From: a virus
Virus record (IMG/VR): IMGVR_UViG_3300009130_001834
Location: 1-35,649 of that record
Direction: 5' to 3' (one strand)
DNA length: 35,649 nt
Shown here: positions 31,246 through 35,649 of the stretch, piece after piece
Numbering within the stretch: position 1 is the first letter of the stretch
Layout: every line of letters starts with the position of its first letter
Position numbers and translations under genes: made by a program
The notes under the pieces: generated by a model
Database searches by the model: none
Seen by the model: the letters and a program-made list of their open reading frames with translations, nothing else
Told to the model about the DNA's origin: nothing

Positions 31246-32517
31246 ATGGGTCACATAATTGACAGGAGAAGAAACTTTAAGGGTAAATCCACTGGTAATA
31301 AGAGGAAGTTTGTTAAAAGAGTTGAGGATAAAATCAGGAAAGCATTACCTAAAACTATATCTGAGGGTAGTATTGAGGATATGGCCACGGGTAAGGGTAA
31401 GGTTAAAGTTCCAATTAAAGGTATTAAGGAACCTAAATTTAAATATGACCATGATACAGGGGATAAAAAATACATCAGTCCTGGAAATGATCAATTTCAA
31501 ACTGGGGATAAGGTAAATAAACCCCCTAAAAATGGAGGTAAAGGTGGGGGCGGAAGACAAGGCAGTAAAGAAGGATTAGGGGAAGATGAATTTTATATTG
31601 AGTTAGATAGAGATGAATTTTTAAAATATTTTTTTGAAAATCTAGAACTACCTGATTTACTTAAAAAAGATTTAGAGGAGTTAGTTGAACATAAACTTAA
31701 AAGAAAGGGGCACACCAAAGATTCAACCCCTTCAAGACTCAACATTACTACATCAGTAAAAAACTCCTTAGCTAGAAAAATAGGAATTAGGTCTGTTTAT
31801 GATAAAAAAATAAAAGAATTAGAAGATAAACTTGAACAAACCACAGATAAAGACATAATAAAAGAATTAGAAGAAGAAATTAAAAAACTTAAATCCTTAA
31901 GAGATTCAATCCCATTTTTAGATGATGTAGATTTAAGGTATAATAACTTTGAAATTGAATCTGAACCTTCAACAAAAGCAGTAATGTTTTGCATAATGGA
32001 TGTCTCAGCCTCAATGGGGGAAAATGAAAAAACCATATCAAAGAAGTTTTTTACATTATTATATATGTTTTTACATAAAAAATATGAAAAAATAGATTTA
32101 GTATTTATTAGACACCATAGTGAAGCAAAAGAGGTAGATGAAGATGAATTTTTCAACTCAAGAGAAAGTGGAGGTACAGTTGTTACTAGTGCTCTAAATT
32201 TAGCTAATAAAATCATAAAAGAAAGATACTCTACTTTAAATTGGAACATTTATGTAACCCAAGCCTCAGACGGGGATGTGTGGGATTATTCAGATGCTTC
32301 TCAATGTTGTGAAATTATAATGAATGATCTACTACCTAACATAAGATATTTTGCGTATTTAGAAATAAGTAGATGGGTAGATAGAAGCAAGTTATTTTCA
32401 TATTATTCTAAAATAGATGAAAAATTTCCTCATTTCTCTTCACAAAAAGTTAGGGATGAAAGTGAAATTTGGCCTGTCTTTCAAAAACTATTTTCAAAAA
32501 ATAAAAAAGATGTCTAA
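31246..32517 (+). CDS. yeaH: YeaH/YhbH family protein (DUF444), VWA-like
   Basis: The 423-residue protein is close in plan to E. coli YeaH (427): HIIDRRRNFKGKSTGNKRKF at the start, a glycine-rich loop (about 96-105), then SVKNSLARKIGIRSVYDKKI. The VWA-like core has CIMDVSASMGENEK (249-262), a MIDAS D-x-S-x-S site at D252, S254 and S256. It continues with IRHHSEAKEVDEDEFFNS, SGGTVVTSALNLA and QASDGDVWDYSDASQCCEI. A coiled coil lies at about 187-222. YeaH works with PrkA/YeaG in stress survival. It starts 22 nt after prkA and overlaps spoVR by 8 nt. I have seen no sign of damage. Confidence 0.93.
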   Translation: MGHIIDRRRNFKGKSTGNKRKFVKRVEDKIRKALPKTISEGSIEDMATGKGKVKVPIKGIKEPKFKYDHDTGDKKYISPGNDQFQTGDKVNKPPKNGGKGGGGRQGSKEGLGEDEFYIELDRDEFLKYFFENLELPDLLKKDLEELVEHKLKRKGHTKDSTPSRLNITTSVKNSLARKIGIRSVYDKKIKELEDKLEQTTDKDIIKELEEEIKKLKSLRDSIPFLDDVDLRYNNFEIESEPSTKAVMFCIMDVSASMGENEKTISKKFFTLLYMFLHKKYEKIDLVFIRHHSEAKEVDEDEFFNSRESGGTVVTSALNLANKIIKERYSTLNWNIYVTQASDGDVWDYSDASQCCEIIMNDLLPNIRYFAYLEISRWVDRSKLFSYYSKIDEKFPHFSSQKVRDESEIWPVFQKLFSKNKKDV

Positions 32518-34036
32518 GTTAAAATCTAAAGAATATTATAGGGATCTTTTTGACAATTCAGAATGGACCTTTGAAACCTTAGAGGCAGCTGATTATTTAT
32601 GTGAAATAATAGCAAAAGAAGAATTAAATATAGACATTTACACAAACCAATATGAAGTAGTAACATCAGAACAATTGCTAGATGCTATGTCTTTAATTGG
32701 ATTACCTATTTCATACCCCCACTGGTCCTTTGGGAAGAATTTCTCACAACAAAAAACAGCATACAAAAAAGGACAAATGGGGTTAAGTTATGAAATGATA
32801 ATTAATTCCAACCCTTGTATTTCTTATAACATGGAGGATAATACTACTTGTTTAATGTTATTAGTTATTGCCCATGCTGGAATGGGGCATAATCATTTCT
32901 TTAAAAATAATTATATGTTTCAGCAATGGACAAATGCTGATACTATTGTTGATTATATGAAATTTGCAAGGGATTATATTATTAAGTGTGAAGAAATTTA
33001 TGGTCCTGAAGAAGTTGAAGATGTGCTAGATGCATGTCATTCAATACAGGATTATGGTGTTGATAAATATAAAAAACCACAAAAATTATCATCAGAAAAA
33101 GAAAAACAAAGATTTTTGGATGCCCTAGAGTTTGAAAGAAAAGATTATGATCCCTTATGGGAAACTATCCCTAATTACAAAAGTAAAAAAATAAAAAGAA
33201 AAAAACATAAAAAAATACCTAACCAACCTGAAGAAAATATTTTGTATTTCATAGAAAAACATTCTCCATCATTACCCACATGGAAAAGAGAAATTGTTAG
33301 AATTTGTAGAAAGGTATCCCAATATTTTTATCCCCAAGCTCAAACTAAAATGATAAATGAAGGTTTTGCTACTTTTTCACATTATTATATTGTTAATAGT
33401 TTATATGATAAAGGATATTTAAGTGAGGGTTTTATGTTAGAATTTATAAAACACCATACAGGAGTAATAACCCAACCACCTTATAACAGCAACTATTACT
33501 CAGGAATTAATCCCTATACTATGGGGTTTAACATTTTTATGGATATAAAAAGAATATGTGAAGATCCAACAGAAGAAGATAAAGAGTGGTTTCCTGAATT
33601 AATAGGTAAGAATTGGAGAGAAGAAATAATATATGCAGCAGCTAATTATAGAGATGATTCATTTATATCTCAATACTTATCTCCTAAAGTAATTAGAGAT
33701 ATGGGACTATTTGAAATATCGGATAAGGAAAATGATTCCAAATTAGAAATATCCTCAATTCATGATGAAATAGGATATAGAAATATAATTGAAACCTTAT
33801 CCAATCAATATAATAGAGAAAGATATCTTCCAGATATTCAAGTAACAGATTATGATAAAACGGGTGATAGAAGTATTGTTTTAACCCACAATAAAAGAAA
33901 CGGAGTTAGATTAGATGAAGATCAAGCTGATGAAGTAGTATATAGTATTTGGCAACTTTGGGGGTATCCAATTTTTTTAATTAGTGAAGATGAAGAAGGT
34001 CGTGTAGATGAATTATCTCATTGTGGAATGATGTAA
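32510..34036 (+). CDS. spoVR: SpoVR family protein (YcgB-like)
   Basis: I choose the ATG at 32510, which gives 508 residues (E. coli YcgB is 510) and overlaps yeaH by 8 nt. Upstream in-frame starts would extend into yeaH. The sequence has EEIAKEELN-like start motifs, SYPHWSFGKNF (68-78), the histidine-rich AHAGMGHNHFFKNN (121-134), YFYPQAQTKMINEGFATFSHY near the middle, and the C-terminal DEDQADEVVYSIWQLWGYPIFL. In Bacillus SpoVR acts in spore cortex formation, and the YcgB role in E. coli is linked to stationary phase. Its chemistry is not known. It completes the PrkA-YeaH-SpoVR module. Confidence 0.92.
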   Translation: MSKLKSKEYYRDLFDNSEWTFETLEAADYLCEIIAKEELNIDIYTNQYEVVTSEQLLDAMSLIGLPISYPHWSFGKNFSQQKTAYKKGQMGLSYEMIINSNPCISYNMEDNTTCLMLLVIAHAGMGHNHFFKNNYMFQQWTNADTIVDYMKFARDYIIKCEEIYGPEEVEDVLDACHSIQDYGVDKYKKPQKLSSEKEKQRFLDALEFERKDYDPLWETIPNYKSKKIKRKKHKKIPNQPEENILYFIEKHSPSLPTWKREIVRICRKVSQYFYPQAQTKMINEGFATFSHYYIVNSLYDKGYLSEGFMLEFIKHHTGVITQPPYNSNYYSGINPYTMGFNIFMDIKRICEDPTEEDKEWFPELIGKNWREEIIYAAANYRDDSFISQYLSPKVIRDMGLFEISDKENDSKLEISSIHDEIGYRNIIETLSNQYNRERYLPDIQVTDYDKTGDRSIVLTHNKRNGVRLDEDQADEVVYSIWQLWGYPIFLISEDEEGRVDELSHCGMM

Positions 34037-34076
34037 TTTACTTCATAATCCCCATATTTATATTATATACATACTT

Positions 34077-35649
34077 ATGGCTACTTATACATTTCATAAT
34101 CCATCTGGATCCTCATACTTTGTTTTAAACCTTATTCCAAGAGAAGATGGAATTTTCCCTTCTTCCTCCGCACAATCTTCTTTTTTATCCCCCATTAAGG
34201 TTTTAGATAATAATACAGTTTCTTTAGTAAAAAATAATTATAAATTGGGGGTAATTGTACCTAGGGGCACCTCATCTTTTTCATTTTATAATGATACAAA
34301 CATCCCAACTTCAGCCTCTACATACCAGGGTACTGGAGACACTTCTTTAACAGTAACTGGGGTAGCAGGATTTGGATCATCGGGTTCATCGCATACTTAT
34401 AGTGCTAAACAATTAAGAGAAAAAACCCCCGCAGCAGATATTCCTAAAAATGATTATTTCCAATTAAAAATCAATATACCCTCAAATGGGTTAGGGTTTG
34501 CTTTAAAATCAAATGGTGCTCCCTCTAGTTATAATGTTGATTGGGGGGATGGAACAATTCAAACAGGGTTAAGCGGGGATAATACCCACACTTATACTAC
34601 TGCAGGGGATTATATAGTTCAATTATCAGCCTCATCCTTTGATTATCCTGATTTTAATGATGGTGGTATAGTAGATATTCAAAATTTTGGAAATCTTGTT
34701 ATTGGACCAACAAACCCCTCTTCTTTACAATATACTTTTCGCCAAGTATCCCCATGGACTATATCAGCTGTTGATACTTTAGATACTTCTCTTGTTAATG
34801 ACATGGATTATACATTTGGAAATAGTTATGGAACTTATGGTCTTTATGGGGATGGTATTGCTTTAAATTTATGGGATACTTCTAATGTGACTAGTATGAG
34901 ATATACTTTTGCTAATTGTAACAATTTCAACATGCCTCTAGGAAATTGGAATACCTCTAATGTAACATTCATGACTGACATGTTTAAAATGTGCTATATA
35001 TTTAACCAACCCATAGGGGATTGGGATGTGTCTAAATGTACTAATTTTTATGAGATGTTTTGGGGAGCTAATATTTTTGACCAAGACTTATCAAGATGGC
35101 ACTTTTCAGGAAGTGGTGATGGGACTGTAAATGTTTCGTGGATGTTTCAAGGACAAAATAATTCCAATCCAAGTTATTTTAATAATGGAGGAAACCCTAA
35201 TATAGATAGTTGGAATGCTGCTGCTTTTAATGATACTACAGGTATGTTTTACGACAACATCGGTTTTAACCAACCTATTGGAAGTTGGGACGTATCAAAT
35301 GTAACGACTATGCAGCAAATGTTTTATAATGCAAAAGCATTTAACCAACCTATTGGAAGTTGGAATATGAGTAATCTTACTGGTAATGATTGTAAACAAT
35401 TATTTTATGGTGCCACTGATTTTAATAATGGGGGTTCACCTAATATAAACAATTGGGATGTATCCAATTTAACAGATTTCACAGGAATGTTCCAAAATTC
35501 CAATTTTAACCAACCTATAGATAAATGGGACATATCCAACGGAACTACTTTCTCCAGTTGGTTAAATGGGACTCCTTTCAATCAAGACATAAGTGCTTGG
35601 AGTGGATCTTTACCAAGTAATAACAGTTTAGCCTATCTATTTTATGGTG
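34077..35649 (+). CDS. Repeat-rich surface/adhesin-like protein (BspA/DUF285 type), 3' truncated
   Basis: The frame opens at 34077 (MATYTFHNPSGSSYFVLNL) and remains open to the window end for 524 codons. A segment from about residue 155 (YNVDWGDGTIQTG, then HTYTTAGDYIVQLS) is a PKD-like or surface-protein module. From about residue 270 a BspA-like (DUF285) array starts. Its unit carries W(D/N)xSNVTxMxxMF and FNQPIGSW; examples are LWDTSNVTSMRYTF and NWNTSNVTFMTDMF. Such repeats occur in bacterial lipoproteins and some phage or virus adhesins. No signal peptide is seen at the start, so export as a classical lipoprotein is unlikely; a virion fibre or decoration protein fits better. The 40 nt before it hold no clear promoter. 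Confidence 0.72.
   Translation, partial: MATYTFHNPSGSSYFVLNLIPREDGIFPSSSAQSSFLSPIKVLDNNTVSLVKNNYKLGVIVPRGTSSFSFYNDTNIPTSASTYQGTGDTSLTVTGVAGFGSSGSSHTYSAKQLREKTPAADIPKNDYFQLKINIPSNGLGFALKSNGAPSSYNVDWGDGTIQTGLSGDNTHTYTTAGDYIVQLSASSFDYPDFNDGGIVDIQNFGNLVIGPTNPSSLQYTFRQVSPWTISAVDTLDTSLVNDMDYTFGNSYGTYGLYGDGIALNLWDTSNVTSMRYTFANCNNFNMPLGNWNTSNVTFMTDMFKMCYIFNQPIGDWDVSKCTNFYEMFWGANIFDQDLSRWHFSGSGDGTVNVSWMFQGQNNSNPSYFNNGGNPNIDSWNAAAFNDTTGMFYDNIGFNQPIGSWDVSNVTTMQQMFYNAKAFNQPIGSWNMSNLTGNDCKQLFYGATDFNNGGSPNINNWDVSNLTDFTGMFQNSNFNQPIDKWDISNGTTFSSWLNGTPFNQDISAWSGSLPSNNSLAYLFYG
35265..35363 (+). repeat. Exact 24-nt direct repeat, 75-nt period, within the DUF285-like array
   Basis: The bases at 35265-35288 recur exactly at 35340-35363, coding for FNQPIGSW. 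The offset is 75 nt, i.e. 25 codons, which is the length of one protein repeat unit. Identity at DNA level suggests recent duplication or gene conversion in an otherwise diverged array. Confidence 0.85.

Noticed and set aside
31797-32249. 150-codon minus-strand open frame inside yeaH
   Set aside because: It is antisense to the conserved VWA-like core of YeaH and has no recognisable features.
32417-32509. N-terminal extension of SpoVR
   Set aside because: It would overlap yeaH by about 100 nt; family length favours the start at 32510.
1-35649. tRNA genes, integrase or insertion sequences
   Set aside because: I looked for cloverleaf arms with TTCGA-type loops, recombinase motifs and terminal inverted repeats and saw none that I could support.

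Overview
The window is strongly AT-rich, densely packed and almost entirely transcribed rightward; one HNH gene is on the minus strand. It reads as part of a large T4-like (Straboviridae/Kyanoviridae-related) tailed-phage genome. The support is a T4-type sliding clamp C-terminus, clamp loader subunits like gp44 and gp62, phage Hsp20, a DUF3310 protein, many tiny overlapping genes, and a repeat-rich surface protein at the right edge. Genes mostly lack Shine-Dalgarno sequences. Several gene starts are preceded by TTTG - 20 nt - TATATTTA, which fits the Bacteroidota promoter consensus (TTTG at -33, TAnnTTTG at -7). I therefore infer a Bacteroidota (probably flavobacterial, probably aquatic) host.

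Layout. 1-8.1 kb: replication and chaperones. This holds the clamp end, hsp20, a small gene, groES-groEL, gp44, an unrecognised 326-aa protein, a sulfotransferase, a DUF2061 membrane protein, gp62, DUF3310 and a Cas4-like PD-(D/E)XK nuclease. 8.1-24.3 kb: a long glycan locus after a ribbon-helix-helix-like protein. It has glycosyltransferases of several folds (GT4, GT32-like, DUF707-GT14 fusion, GT2, rhamnosyltransferase-like), a deacetylase-like protein, a sugar formyltransferase, a hexapeptide acyltransferase, a sulfotransferase, a methyltransferase, a Gfo/Idh/MocA dehydrogenase, a DegT/StrS aminotransferase and a GNAT. Together these could make and assemble a decorated amino-sugar glycan. 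24.3-29.3 kb: small genes, many of them zinc-finger, HNH, J-domain or SWIM types, several behind their own promoter copies.

29.3-34.0 kb: a complete PrkA (YeaG) - YeaH (DUF444) - SpoVR (YcgB) operon, all near full length with recognisable motifs. In bacteria this trio is a conserved stationary-phase/starvation or sporulation module; finding it intact in a phage is the most striking feature here. 34.1 kb to the end: the start of a large protein with a PKD-like segment and BspA-like (DUF285) 25-residue repeats, cut by the window edge, probably a virion surface or adhesion protein.

All calls come from reading the sequence and recalled family features; no database search was run. No tRNA, rRNA, CRISPR array, insertion sequence or integrase was seen.
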